In this document: positions 1 through 12,902 of the stretch, piece by piece | Numbering within the stretch: the first letter of the stretch is position 1 | Layout of the letters: every line of letters begins with the position of its first letter | Origin: Nemertoderma westbladi | Taxonomy: Eukaryota > Xenacoelomorpha > Nemertodermatida > Nemertodermatidae | Length of the DNA: 64,000 nucleotides | NCBI GenBank assembly: GCA_032718475.1 | Contig: JAUCBJ010009047.1 | Coordinates: forward strand, 1 to 64,000 | Reading direction: 5' to 3' | Notes under the pieces: model-generated | The model's input: only the letters and a program-made list of their open reading frames with translations | Told to the model about the DNA's origin: nothing | The model's database searches: none | Program-made: the position numbers and the translations under genes

Positions 1-1235
1 TTAGCGAATCTATCGGTTTGACGGACAGTACGGACGATTGTCCGTTTTCTTCACGCGAATTCACCATTAGGGTCTATGTAAAAAAAATTAAATATCGCCC
101 CTACCTGCTAGAGGTCGCCCGGAATCGAAAGAGGGTCTAGAAATTAGATTTCACATATTTTTGTTTTAAAAATTAAGTCGATGGTTTACCGGCTAATGTC
201 CGTCAAATTCGAGAAAACGGACAAAATGACTTTGCGGTTTTCACTATAAGTCGGATAATATTAATCGTACGGAGACAAAAGTAACACGTCTGGATATGAG
301 AAGAGTGGTACTACGTTCGTATCGAATGGGGGTAAGATATTTTTTAATATTTCGGGTCGTAAAAGGGGCCGTAACTTTTCCGTTTTTGTCCGTCATTTTT
401 ATATAATTAATATTTCCGAAATTTTTAATTCGGAAACGCTAGTAGGAATCTGCCAATTCTTTTTCGGAAGGCGTAACAGACCACAGGGGCGACATTCCTA
501 TCGAATGGGGGTACAAAAAATATGTCGGCAAAAGGGTCCAAAAAGGGCCAGAAAGTGATAAAAGGTTTATAACTAATAACTTTTTACTTTTTGACTCTAG
601 ACGGTTAAGGTACATTTTATACGGTTAATATCGATACGAGGAATTCAAATATTCGATTGGTTTTGCTGCGCAAATGATATAAAAAAAATGAGGGCCAATA
701 TTAAAATTTCGCGTTTCAAACTGGCTGCGCGGGAACACGTCTAGCTCGAAAACTACTCAACGTCTGGGAGACGCATTTAAACATTCTTATAGAGCGTTAA
801 ATTATCTATCTTTCAGCCTTAGTTACAACGCCGTAGCTATTATACAACTGGTGCGGCAGACGATCGTGTGAAATAAAATATTTATAAAAAGGGACGAAAA
901 ATTTTTTTTTTTTAATAAATCGCTACTCTATTATAATTTAGCGTATTGCGCCAAAAGTACATTTAAAATGTAGAAAATTACCTCCGCTACCTTTTTTCTT
1001 AACATTTATAATTAAAATTATGAATTTTAAGGGCCCAAAAATATCGCGTAATTTTGGCCCTTTTTTTCATTTTTTTTGGGGCCAAAAATGACCCCCTCTC
1101 AAAAGATAGAAAAAAAAATTACGGCAAAGAATATACCAATTTTATTGAATTTAGACCACCAGAACCGAAGTTAGAGCGATTTTAGTGAAAAAATAAAAAA
1201 AATTTTTTTGCAAAAAATTAAGAATGGCCAATATT

Positions 1236-1300
1236 GGATTTCGTACCCACGAACTTAGGTTTCATTAACGTGATTGATAACCACTAGACTATGTGACCAA
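1236..1300 (-). repeat. tRNA-like module in array copy 1
   Basis: Read on the minus strand this has an A-box-like stretch (tagtctagtggtta) and, some 35 bases downstream, a B-box-like stretch (gcgggtacgaaatcc in copy 3 and gcgggttcgaaatcc in copy 4). The spacing and words resemble a tRNA-derived Pol III promoter. I could not fold a convincing acceptor or anticodon stem, so it is probably a SINE-type head or tRNA relic and not a working tRNA. Confidence 0.45.
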
Positions 1301-2119
1301 GTGAATTTGAAATTTTCGAGTGACTATTTTAAAACATCAATAACTTCGGTTCTACTGGGCCGTTTGATCTGAATCTTTTTTCATTGGATAGAGGATAGAT
1401 TGTAGTGTGTGAAATAGGAAACAACTTGGGAAAAGACGCATGTGCACTTTGTGCAAAATGCACTTAAATAGTGCACATTTTTTCGATAATTCAAACGGTA
1501 TTATTTCAAGTTCTATACATCCTAGAATGTTAGTTTTTGGGTTAAAATGTAGTTTGGAGTGAATTCTAACTATAATCTTAACATTTGTTTATCTTTTTAT
1601 GTCTATAAAGTGAATTAAAATGTCCATGAATATGGTCCAAAATCGTAAATGTCGCGATTTATTAAATTTGATTTTTTACACTTTTAGCGACTGACACTTG
1701 ATCATGCACCATCGTAGATCGGTAGAGGATAGACATAAGAGTGTTAAATAGGAACCACCTTTAGGATCCACTAAAGTGCACTTGTGCAAATATGTGAGCA
1801 AATGTGCAATTTTTTTAATAAGGTCAAATGGTGTATTATTGGGTTCTTTTCGTTGCAGATAGTTTATTTTCATATTAATATGTTGTTTGGACCTTACTGA
1901 GTGCATTAGGGACATGTGTACCAATAACCGGTCCTTATAAGGGTTCGATTGGGTAAATTAATAAAACATAAGGTTGTAATATTCTAAAAAAACAGTGTGA
2001 TCTTAAATGAATTTTAAACAATAAATAGAGATAAGATAACAAATGGACCACACAATTTATTAAAAAAATTCTCACCTTTTCGGACTTATCGCTTCAATTT
2101 TATTCAACAGTGGATATTT

Positions 2120-2167
2120 GGGGGAAGTTAGATGAACTGCATTTATGCAGTGATTCTAACTTCCCCC
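2120..2167. repeat. Perfect hairpin in array copy 1
   Basis: The arms gggggaagttaga and tctaacttccccc are exact reverse complements (13 bp). Inside them a second pairing, actgcat/atgcagt, closes a very short loop. It is conserved at the same place in every copy. Confidence 0.85.
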
Positions 2168-4186
2168 TTCTTAATATAATATACCAAAGGCACATTCTTT
2201 GGAGGACCTGTTGTTTACTATGTAGACTTTGTTCAACCTAAACAACTTAAGTCAGATTAACAATATTATCCTGTAAAATTTCTAAGCATTCAGTGGTATG
2301 AATAAAGTTGATTTTCGAACTATGGTTCTGTAATTAAATTTTATTACTTCAAAATCTATAGGGATTTACCCGTGAAAGAAACCTAGAATCCATTATCACA
2401 ATGTAACAGTATCAATAACCATATCTATTCTATGTAGATCATAAGAGAGACATCCTTGATTCATATATTATAATTTCAGAGCTGAAATGTTTCGGTGACT
2501 ATAACTTTCAGACTTCGTATTATGTACAAACGACTGAGTAGTATACCTTAATATTTATGGGTTACTGGTATATAGAACAAGGAGCGAAAATATATTACAT
2601 AAAATTTTGAGTAATATAAATTAACGAGTTCAGTTCGTCTCCCCTCGTGTACACCGACCCATACCCCCATCCTTCCCCCTCCTTCCACGCGTTTCCCTTT
2701 ACCTCATGGTCTTTCGTCAAGTATATATTCCGTGTGGGTCCGCCTTGGTGGGAAGAAATATCTTTTAAAAACATCCAGTAAGGGCGGCTTCGAGTGAGGT
2801 GAATTCGCCGCCCCTCTAAAGGACGCAGTCTACATAGAGGACGCGTAGTTACTGCGAAAACGGTGTTCCCCCCCCATTCGACCTATTTCCAGCCGTACGA
2901 TTTTCTCGATTTTTCGAGGGGGGACGCGTAATGCCAAAAAAATAAGATTCTTCAGAGCTTTTAGCGAATCTATCGTTTTGACGGACATGACGGACAATTG
3001 TCTGGTTTTTTTGTCTTTTTTTCACTAGGACTCTTAAAAAACCTCTATTTGACGCATCCAAAGGCACCGAGAATCGAAAGAGGGGGTCTAAATTAGACGT
3101 TTCCACATCTTGGAATACCCCGCCTCCGGGCTTGTTTTCCGTCTATTGTCCGTCAAAGTTGAAAAAACGGACAAAATGACTTTGCGGAATCCTCTATAAC
3201 TCGGCTATTATTAATCGTACGGGGACGAAAGTAACGCGGTTGGAAAGGGGAAGAGTGGTACTACCTTCGTATCGAATGGGGGTAAGATATTTATTAAAAT
3301 TTCGGGTGGAAAAAAGGGGCCGTAAATTTCTACGTTTTTGTCCGTTTTTTTTCGAAATTTTATTTCCGAAATGTTTAATTTGACAACGCGGGTAGGATTC
3401 CACTAATTCTTTTTTGAAACTCGTAGAAGACCATTGGGGCTACGTTCCTATCGAGTGGGGGTACAACAAATATGTCAACAATAGGGGCCAAAGAGGGCAA
3501 GAATATGTAAAATAGTTTTTATCGAATAATTTTTTATTTTTCACTTTAGTTGGTTAAGGTACATTTTATACAGTCAATATCGATACGGGGAATTCAAATA
3601 TGCTATCGGTTTTGCTCCGCGGACGCTATTAAAAAAATGAGGGCCAAAAATAAAATTTCGCCCTTCAAACCTGCTTCGCGGGAAATCGTCTAGCTCGAAA
3701 ACTACTTAACTTACGGGAGATTTGTTTACACAGACTTATAGTGCGTTAAATTATCTATCTAACAGCGTTAGTTACAGCGCATTAGCTTTTATACAACTGC
3801 TGCGGCAGACGATCGTGTGAAATAAAATATTTAAAAAAAGGGACGAAAAAATTTTTTTTTTTAATAAATCGCTACTCTATGATAATTTAGCTCTTTGCGC
3901 CAAAACTACCTGTAAAATGTAGCAAATTAACTCCGCTATCTTTTTTCTTAACATTTATAATTAAAATTACGAATTTTAAGGGTCGAAAAATATCGCGTAA
4001 TTTTGGCCCTTTTTTTCATTTTTTTTTGGGGCCAAAAATGACCCCCTCTCAAAAGATAGAAAAAAAAATTACGGCAAAGAATATACCAATTTTATTGAAT
4101 TTGGACCATCAGAACCGAAGTTAGAGCGATTTTAGTGAAAAAATTAAAAAAAAATTTTTTACAAAAAAATAAGAATGGTCAATATT

Positions 4187-4251
4187 GGATTTCGTACCCA
4201 CGAACTTAGGTTTCATTAACATGATTGATAACCACTAGACTACGTGACCAA
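4187..4251 (-). repeat. tRNA-like module in array copy 2
   Basis: Same minus-strand A-box/B-box-like arrangement as at 1236-1300, with a changed B-box (gtgggtacgaaatcc). Confidence 0.4.
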
Positions 4252-5074
4252 TATAATTTGAAATTTTCGAGTGACTATTTTTAAACATCAATAACTTCGG
4301 TTCTATTGGGCCGTTTGATCTGAATCTTTTTTCATTGGATAGAGGATAGATTGTAGTGTGTAAAATAGGATACAACTTGGGAAAAGACGCTTGTGCACTT
4401 AGTGCAATATGCACTTAAATAGTGGACATTTTTTCGATATTTCAAACACTATTATTTCCAGTTCTATTCATCGTAGAATGTTATTACTTGGGTTAAAATG
4501 TAGTTTGGAGTGATTTCTAACTATAATCTTAACATTTGTTTATCTTTTTATGTCTATAAAGTGACTTAAAATGTCCATGAATATGGTCCAAAATCGCAAA
4601 TGTCGCGATTTATTAAATTGGAATTTTGACACTTTTAGCGACTGACACTTGATCATGCACCTTCGTAGATCGGTAGAGAATAGACATAAGTGTGTTAAAT
4701 AGGAACCACCTTTAGGATCCGCTAAAGTGCACTTGTGCAAATATGTGTGCAAATGTGCAATTTTTTTTAATAAGGTCAAATGGTGTATTATTGGGTTCTT
4801 TTCGTTGCAGATAATTTATTTTCATATTAATATGTTGTATGGACCTTACTGAGCGCATTAGGAGTATGTGTACAAATAACCGGTCCTTATAAGGGTTCAA
4901 TTGTATAAATTAATAATAAATAAGGTTGTAATATTCTAAAAACCAGTGTGATCTTAAATGAACTTTAAACAATAAATAGAGATCAGATAACAAATGGACC
5001 ACACAATTTATTAAAAGACTCGCACCTCTTCGGACTTAATATATGGCTTCAATTTTATTCAACAGTAGATATTT

Positions 5075-5122
5075 GGGGGAAGTTAGATAAACTGCATTTA
5101 TGCAGTGAATCTAACTTCCCCC
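5075..5122. repeat. Perfect hairpin in array copy 2
   Basis: Same 13-bp arms and inner actgcat/atgcagt stem as in copy 1; only bases in the unpaired bulge differ. Confidence 0.85.
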
Positions 5123-7019
5123 TTCATGATATAATATACCAAAGACACACTCTTTGGAGGACCTGTTGTTTACTATGTAGACTTTGTTCAACCTAAACAA
5201 CTTAAGTCAGATTAACAATATTATCCTGTAAAATTTCTAAGCAATGAGTGGTATGAATAATGCTGATCTTCGAACTATGGTTCTGTAATTAAATTTTATT
5301 ACTTCAACATTTATACGGATTTACCAGTGAAAGAAACCTAGAATCCATTATCACAATGTAACAGTATCAATAACCATATCTATTCTATGAAGATCATAAG
5401 AGAGACATCCTTGATTCATATATTATAATTTCCGAGCTGAAATGTTTCGGTGACTATAACTTACAGGCTTCGTATTATGTACAAACGACTGAGTAGTATA
5501 TATTAATATTAATGGGTTACCGGTATATAGAACGAGTGTAGACTGGGAGCGAAAATATATTACATACAATTTCGAGTAATATAAAATTAACGAGTCCAGT
5601 TCGTCTCCCCTCGTGTCATTCGACGCATACCCCCCCCCCCCCCCCCCTCCACACTTTTCCCTTTACCTCGTGGTCTTTCTTTAAGTATAACTTCATTTTG
5701 GGTCCACCTTGGTGGGAAGAAATATCTTTTAAAAACATTCAGTAAGGGCGGCGTTGAGTGAGGTGAATTCGCCGCCCCTCTAAAGGACGCAGTCTACATA
5801 CAGGACGCGTAGTTACTGCGAAAACGGTGTTCCCCCCCCCCCCCCCCCCATTCGACCTATTTCCAGCCGTACGATTTTCTCGATTTTTCGAGGGGGGACG
5901 CGTAATGCCAAAAAAATAAGATTCTTCAGAGCTTTTAGCGAATCTATCGTTTTGACGGACATGACGGACAATTGTCTGGTATTTTTGTCTTTTTTTCACT
6001 AGGACTCTTAAAAAACCTCTATTTGACGCATCCAGAGACACCGAGAATCGAAAGAGGGGGTCTAAATTAGACGTTTCCACATCTTGGAATACCTCGCCTC
6101 TGGGCTTGTTTTCCGTCTATTGTCCGTCAAAGTTGAAAAAACGGACAAAATGACTTTGCGGAATCCGCTATAACTCGGCTAATATTAATCGTACGGGGAC
6201 GAAAGTAACGCGGTTGGAAAGGGGAAGAGTGGTGCTACCTTCGTATCGAATGGGGGTAAGATATTTATTAAAATTTCGGGTGGAAAAAAGGGGCCGTAAA
6301 TTTCTACGTTTTTGTCCGTCTTTTTTCGAAATTTTATTTCCGAAATGTTTAATTTGACAACGCGGGTAGGATTCCACTAATTCTTTTTTGAAACTCGTAG
6401 AAGACCATTGGGGCTACGTTCCTATCGAGTGGGGGTACAAAAAATATGTCAACAATAGGGGCCAAAGAGGGCAAGAATATGTAAAATAGTTTTTATCAAA
6501 TAATTTTTTATTTTTCACTTTAGTTGGTTAAGGTACATTTTATACAGTCAATATCGATACGGGGAATTCAAATATGCTATCGGTTTTGCTCCGCGGACGC
6601 TATTAAAAAAATAAGGGCCAAAAATAAAATTTCGCACTTCAAACTCGCTTCGCGGGAAATCGTCTAGCTCGAAAACTACTTAATTTACGGGAGATTTGTT
6701 TACACAGACTTATAGTGCGTTAAATTATCTATCTAACAAGTATATTTAAAATTTAGCAAATTACCTCCGCTATCTTTTTTCTTAACATTTATAATTAAAA
6801 TTACGAATTTTAAGGGTCGAAAAATATTACGTAATTTTGGCCCTTTTTTTTTCATTTTTTTTGGGGCCAAAAATGACCCCTCTCAAAAGATAGAAAAAAA
6901 AATTACGGCAAAGAATATGCCAATTTTATTGAATTTGGACCACCAGAACCGAAGTTAGAGCGATTTTAGTGAAAATATAAAAAAAATTTTTTTACAAAAA
7001 ATTAAGAATGGTCAATATT

Positions 7020-7084
7020 GGATTTCGTACCCGCGAACTTAGGTTTCATTAACGTGATTGATTACCACTAGACTATGTGACCAA
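7020..7084 (-). repeat. tRNA-like module in array copy 3
   Basis: Same module; the B-box-like stretch reads gcgggtacgaaatcc on the minus strand. Confidence 0.4.
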
Positions 7085-7906
7085 GTGAATTTGAAATTTT
7101 CGAGTGACTATTTTAAAACATCAATAACTTCGGTTCTACTGGGCCGTTTGATCTGAAACTTTTTTCATTGGATAGAGGATAGATTGTAGTGTGTGAAATA
7201 GGATACAACTTGGGAAAGGACACAAGTGCACTTAGTGCAAAATGCACTTAAATAGTGCACATTTTTTCGATAATTCAAACAGTATTATTTCAAGTTCTAT
7301 ACATCCTAGAATGTTAGTTTTTGGGTTAAAATGTAGTTTGGAGTGATTTCTAACTATAATCTTAACATTTGTTTATCTTTTTATGTCTATAAAGTGACTT
7401 AAAATGTCCATGAATATGGTCCAAAATCGCAAATGTCGCGATTTATTAAATTGGATTTTTTACACTTTTAGCGACTGACACTTGATCATGCACCATCGTA
7501 GATCGGTAGAGGATAGACATAAGTGTGTTAAATAGGAACCACCTTTAGGATCCGCTAAAGTGCACTTGTGCAAATATGTGTGCAAATGTGCAAGTTTTTT
7601 ATAAAAAGGTCAAATTGTGTATTATTGGGTTCTTTTCGTTGCAGATCGTTTATTTTCATATTAATATGTTGTTTGGACCTTACTGAGCGCATTAGGGACA
7701 TGTGTACAAATAACCGGTCCTTATAAGGGTTCGATTGGGTAAATTAATAAAACATAAGGTTGTAATATTCTAAAAAAACAGTGTGATCTTAAATGAATTT
7801 TAAACAATAAATAGAGATCAGATAACAAATGGACCACACAATTTATTAAAAAAAACTCGCACCTTTACGGACTTATCGCTTCAATTTGATTCAACAGTGG
7901 ATATTT

Positions 7907-7954
7907 GGGGGAAGTTAGATGAACTGCATTTATGCAGTGATTCTAACTTCCCCC
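7907..7954. repeat. Perfect hairpin in array copy 3
   Basis: Same 13-bp arms and inner stem as in copies 1 and 2. Confidence 0.85.
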
Positions 7955-9999
7955 TTCTTAATATAATATACCAAAGGCACATTCTTTGGAGGACCTGTTG
8001 TTTACTATGTAGACTTTGTTCAACCTAAACAACTTAAGTCAGATTAACAATATTATCCTGTAAAATTTCTAAGCAATGAGTGGTATGAATAATGCTGATC
8101 TTCGAACTATGGTTCTGTAATTAAATTTAATTACTTCAACATTTATACGGATTTACCAGTGAAAGAAACCTAGAATCCATTATCACAATGTAACAGTATC
8201 AATAACCATATCTATTCTATGAAGATCATAAGAGAGACATCATTGATTCATATACTATAATTTCCTAGCTGAAATGTTTCGGTGACTATAACTTACAGGC
8301 TTCGTATTATGTACAAACGACTGAGTAGTATATATTAATATTAATGGGTTACCGGTATATATAACAAGTGTACACTGGGAGCGAAAATATATTACATAAA
8401 ATTTCGAGTAATACAAAATTAACGAGTCCAGATCGTCTCCCCTTGTGTCATTCGACGCATACCACCCCCCCCCCCCCCCCCCTCCACGCTTTTCCCTTTA
8501 CCTCGTGGTTGTTCTTTAAGTATAACTTCATTTTGGGTCCACCTTGGTGGGATAAATATTTCTCCATTTGACGCAACACCGGCGCGGCCGCTATGAGGGA
8601 GGTGAATACCGCGGCCGCTCCTAAAGCCGCAGGCCATCGCTAACTATATAGGTTAACTTGGGATTCTGGGGGTCTTTTCGATGAAGGAACTGACCAATTT
8701 TTTTTATTTTCGCACCAGGGGAGCGGCTCGGAATTCTAAGATATTAGCAACTCTAACATTAGCAAATCTATCCCCTCGACGGACATGGCGGACAAAAAAC
8801 CGTCATTTTTTCGACTTTTTTAAAATTTTTTTGAAAGGCGCTCTACAGTGGCTCGAAAAAACCCTAGGTTATTGCTTAGCCGACGCCGGGATACGATAGA
8901 AGGGATTAATTTGTGAATTCGTTTTTTTTTTCAAAAAAGATTACCACGCCTTTTTCCCGAAATTGTCCGTCAAAGTTGAAAAAACGGACAAAATGACTTT
9001 GCGGGATCCGCTATAACTCGGCTAATATTAATCGTACGGGGACGAAAGTAACGCGGTTGGAAAGGGGAAGAGTGGTACTACCTTCGTATCGAATGGGGGT
9101 AAGATATTTATTAAAATTTCGGGTGGAAAAAGGGGCCGTAAATTTGTACGTTTTTGTCCGTCTTTTTTGGAACACTTATTTCCGAAATGTTTAATTCGAC
9201 AACGCGGGTAGGAATCCACTAATTCTTTTATGAAACTCGTAGAAGACCATTGGGGCTACGTTCCTATCGAATGGGGGTACAAAAAATATGTCGGCAATAG
9301 GGGCCAAAAGGGCCAGAATTTGTAAAGTAGTTTTTATCGAATATTTTTTTTATTTTTAACTTTAGTTGGTTAAGGTACATTCTATGCGGTCAATATCGAT
9401 ACGGGGAATTCAAATATGCTATCGGTTTTGCTCCAAGGATGATATTAAAAAAATGAGGGCCAAAATTATAATTTCGCGCTTCAAACTCGCTTCGCGGGAA
9501 ATCGTCTAGCTCGAAAACTACTTAACTTACGGGAGATTTGTTTACACAGACTTATAGTGCGTTAAATTATCTATCTAACAGCGTTAATTACAGCGCCGGA
9601 GGTATTATAAAACTGGAGCGGCAGACGATCGTGTGAAATATAATATTAATAAAAAGGGACGAAAAATTTTTTTTTTTAACAAATCGCTACTCCATTATAA
9701 TTTAGCGTATTGCGCCAAAAGTACCTGTAAAAAGTATCAAATTAACTCCGCTATCTTTTATCTTAACATATATAATTAAAATTACGAATTTTAAGGGTCG
9801 AAAAATATCGCGTTATTTTGGCCCTTTTTTTTAATTTTTTTGGGGCCAAAAATATCCCCTTCTCAAAAGATTAAGAACAAAATTACGGCAAAGAATATAC
9901 CAATTTTATTGAATTTGGACCACCAGAACCGAAGTTAGAGCGATTTTAGTGAAAAAATAAAAGTAATTTTTTTGCAAAAAATTAAGAATGGTCAATATT

Positions 10000-10064
10000 G
10001 GATTTCGAACCCGCGAACTTAGGTTTCATTAACGTTATTGATAACCACTAGACTATGTGACCAA
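10000..10064 (-). repeat. tRNA-like module in array copy 4
   Basis: Same module with the best B-box match of the four (gcgggttcgaaatcc on the minus strand), although the surrounding copy is otherwise the most diverged. Confidence 0.5.
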
Positions 10065-10922
10065 GTGAATTTGAAATTTTCGAGTGACTATTTTTAAACA
10101 TCAATAACTTCGGTTCTACTGGGCCGTTTGATCTGAAACTTTTTTCATTGGATAGAGGATAGATTGTAGTGTGTGAAATAGGAAACAACTTGGGAAAAGA
10201 CTTATGTGCACTTTGTGCAAAATGCACTTAAATAGTGAACATTTTTTCGATATTTCAAACACTATTATTTCCAGTTCTATTCATCTTAGAATGTTATTTT
10301 TTGGATTAAAATGTAGTTTGGAATGATTTCTAACTATAATCGTAACATTTGTTTAACTTTTTATGTCTATAAAGTGACTTAAAATGTCCATGAATATGGT
10401 CCAAAATCGCAAATATCGAGATTTATTAAATTGGATTTTTGACACTTTTAGCGACTGACACTTGATCATATACAATCGTAGATCGGTAGAGGATAAACAT
10501 AAGTTTGTTAAATAAGAGCCACCATTACGATCTGCTAAAGTGCACTTGTACAAATAAGTGTGCAAAAGTGCAAATTTTTAAATAAGGTCAAATTATATAG
10601 TATTGGGTTCTTTTCTTTGCAGATACTTTATTTTCATATTAATATGTTGTTTGGACCTTACTGAGCGCATTAGGGGATATGCGTACAAATAACCGGCCCT
10701 TATGAGGCTTCTATTGGGTAAATTAATAAAACATAAGGTTGTATAGTATAATATTCTAAAAACCAGTGTGATATTAAATGCACTTTAAATAATAAATAGA
10801 AATCAAATAAAAATGGACCACACAATTAAAAACTCGCACAATTTTGTACTTACAGTATTATATCGCTTCAAATTAATTCAACAGTGGATATTTGGGGGAA
10901 GGGGGAAGTTACAGTGTGCATT

Positions 10923-10971
10923 CGGGGGAAGTTTGGTGAACTGCATTTATGCAGTGAATCCAAACTTCCCC
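10923..10971. repeat. Hairpin in array copy 4 with compensatory changes
   Basis: Here the arms read gggggaagtttgg and ccaaacttccccc. Relative to the other copies, two positions of the left arm are changed (A to T, A to G) and both partners in the right arm are changed to match (T to A, T to C), so pairing is kept. The inner actgcat/atgcagt stem is unchanged. Confidence 0.85.
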
Positions 10972-10985
10972 CTTTGATATACCAT

Positions 10986-12902
10986 ATACTTAAGACATGC
11001 TAGGTTGTCAGGGAAATATTTGTTACTGTCACACTTTGCTTCCATTTATCCTATCCTTTATTATTACCCCAGTCAGATAAGAGATAATAAATCAGTAAAA
11101 ACTAAACTAAACTGTCTTTCATGCAAACAAATTTATAACTAAAGACGGGTGAATGACCATGACCATGGAAATAATTTTAAATATAATTGTATATAAACTA
11201 TTTGGGGAGGCTTCCAAGTTAAACCCGAAAACAATTATTTTGTTACATATATAGTAAATAACGTTGTATGTTCTTCTTCCTCTCATAATAAAATATAAAT
11301 GAAATATCTCAGATCGCTATGCCCTGTAACATTTCACAACCAAAACATTTAAGTGTGAAAAGTGTAGGCCTACCACACACTGCCCAAACAACCGCAAACG
11401 CATAGCCAACAAATTTAACAAAAGGTTACATCCATGTTGGGTTCATGACGAGATGAGTGAAAATTGATCGCGTAATATAAAGTAAAAAATTAAGAGACGG
11501 GCTGGCTCTCCTCCACTTTCTTACCCAATGGATATGTTGTTGTAATAATCTAACATTGGGGCGGCTTTCTCTCGGTGATATGGTTGATGTATCTGTCTGT
11601 GATTAATAATTAATGTAATAAAGAATTACGACAGTACAGTACACAATATTATAAATTAAAATTAAAGGATAATAACACGTCTTAGCTAATATAAAGTGAA
11701 ATCTTCTCCGTAACTACAACACAAAGCAAAGTGAATATTTAATCAGTGCAACTAAACTCATTTAATTAAAGAATGTGATAAACGAATCTTTCACAATAAA
11801 TTTATATAATAATTAATAATACACAAAAATTTAGTATAAAATTAACCTTTTCAACCCCAGATATAAGATGGGAAATTTTTTATTTTATTATAATTATTAT
11901 AAATTTTGAACATTGTAATAACTTGAATACATTTACGCTGTAATGCCGTCGTGGTTGTTGTAATGTCAACCCTCAGAAAGGTGATGGGAATGAAAGGATT
12001 AATTTAATTAAAATAAATCGAGCACACTTGTTAATATTAATATTATTATTATTCTCGGAACTTAGACGAGCTTGATTTGTTTGTTGTCTCTAGACTTTTT
12101 GCTCGAAATTCCTCCTAAAGGACCAGTTAGTTGAACGATAATAATGATCAGTACAGGTAGATGACGTTTAGTAATGAAAATGGATAATAATAATAATATA
12201 ATATATGGCACCTTATCAGAGATGCGAGCCTTATCAAGGCGCAACCAATTAAAAGCACAGACGAAAGTTTAAAATTACACTCAAGATAAAAATAAAGTAA
12301 AAATTATTAAAAAGATAAGTTTAAACTAAAAACTATAATAGTACTCAAAAAGGATACCATCTGGAAATCAGACAACTCCTGTCCCCTGAAACCAAGTTAT
12401 TTGAGTAACTGTGGAAAGTGTACTTTTATACGGGGTTAGAACTGGACACTGACGAAATCACTTGCTACACAAGACTACCAAAGGAAGCCCTAAACATCAG
12501 CTGTAGACAAGGTCAAAGGTCGAGCTTTATGATGCAATGTCACCTGTATCAACTAGTCTACGTGAACTACAGTTTTAGTTAGCACTGCTAGGCGGGCGAA
12601 GTAAAGACGTGATCAAACCAACAAAAGGTTTCCGCGGACGACTGGACCATCTTGAAAAGGATGTAGTAGACTTGGGAGGGACGAAATTGCGACAACTATG
12701 TAGAACAGGACAGCCTGAACTTACTCCATTAGTAGTACAGGTAGATTAAGGACTTACATTCAATAAAACATTATTTACACATTTTTTCTGGAATTACCCG
12801 CTGTTCGGGTAACATTTCGTATATAAAGTTTAATTAATGTCCGAGTTTCCTGAGGTTCTTGTTTGAATGTTATATAATATGAACAATAAACATTAATATT
12901 GA
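10986..12902. other. Non-coding AT-rich stretch, no gene seen
   Basis: No frame with recognisable protein similarity, no RNA gene and no clear repeat was found between the satellite array and the first RING/B-box gene. The frame at 12062-12244 (minus) is low-complexity and unsupported. The segment would contain the 3' UTR of the minus-strand gene that ends at 12903. Confidence 0.5.

Larger units (their letters stand above)
1..2960. repeat. Tandem array unit, copy 1
   Basis: This is the first of about 3.7 head-to-tail copies of a long non-coding unit. The opening motif (ttagcgaatctatcg, then tgacggacag) recurs at 2961, at 5935 and, diverged, at 8759, giving periods of about 2960, 2974 and 2824 bases. 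The unit contains short recurring gacgga/tgtccgtc words, poly-T/poly-A tracts, a tRNA-like module near 1236-1300 and a perfect hairpin at 2120-2167. The frames open in it (for example 1676-1924) are not conserved as proteins and have no recognisable domain. It could be a complex satellite or a tandemly amplified non-autonomous element; the left end of the array is outside the window. Confidence 0.85.
2961..5934. repeat. Tandem array unit, copy 2
   Basis: Second copy of the 2.9 kb unit, closely similar to copies 1 and 3 along its whole length. It differs by small indels and by homopolymer C tracts: about 20 C at 5631-5647 and again about 19 C near 5831-5849, where copy 1 has only about 8. Such tracts vary readily and may also be assembly artefacts. 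Confidence 0.85.
5935..8758. repeat. Tandem array unit, copy 3 (internal deletion)
   Basis: Third copy of the unit. Compared with copy 2 it lacks about 140 bases at about 6740, where the motif ctaacag jumps directly to the tatatttaaaat block; this accounts for its shorter period. Its last 200 bases (from about 8555) are diverged from the other copies and carry GC-rich gcggccgc words instead of the shared aagggcggc segment. Confidence 0.8.
8759..10985. repeat. Tandem array unit, copy 4 (diverged, truncated)
   Basis: The fourth and most diverged copy at the right edge of the array. Similarity to the other copies is strong from about 8950 to about 10980, then fades just after the hairpin at 10923-10971; only scattered short matches can be seen beyond. 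A short extra ggggaag block precedes the hairpin at about 10895-10907. Greater divergence at the array edge is what is expected of a satellite homogenised mainly in its interior. Confidence 0.8.

Noticed and set aside
2849-6377. Minus-strand frames at 2849-3106, 3194-3403, 5739-6080 and 6168-6377, similar between array copies
   Set aside because: They are similar only because the DNA units are similar; lengths and frames change between copies through indels, and no domain is recognisable.
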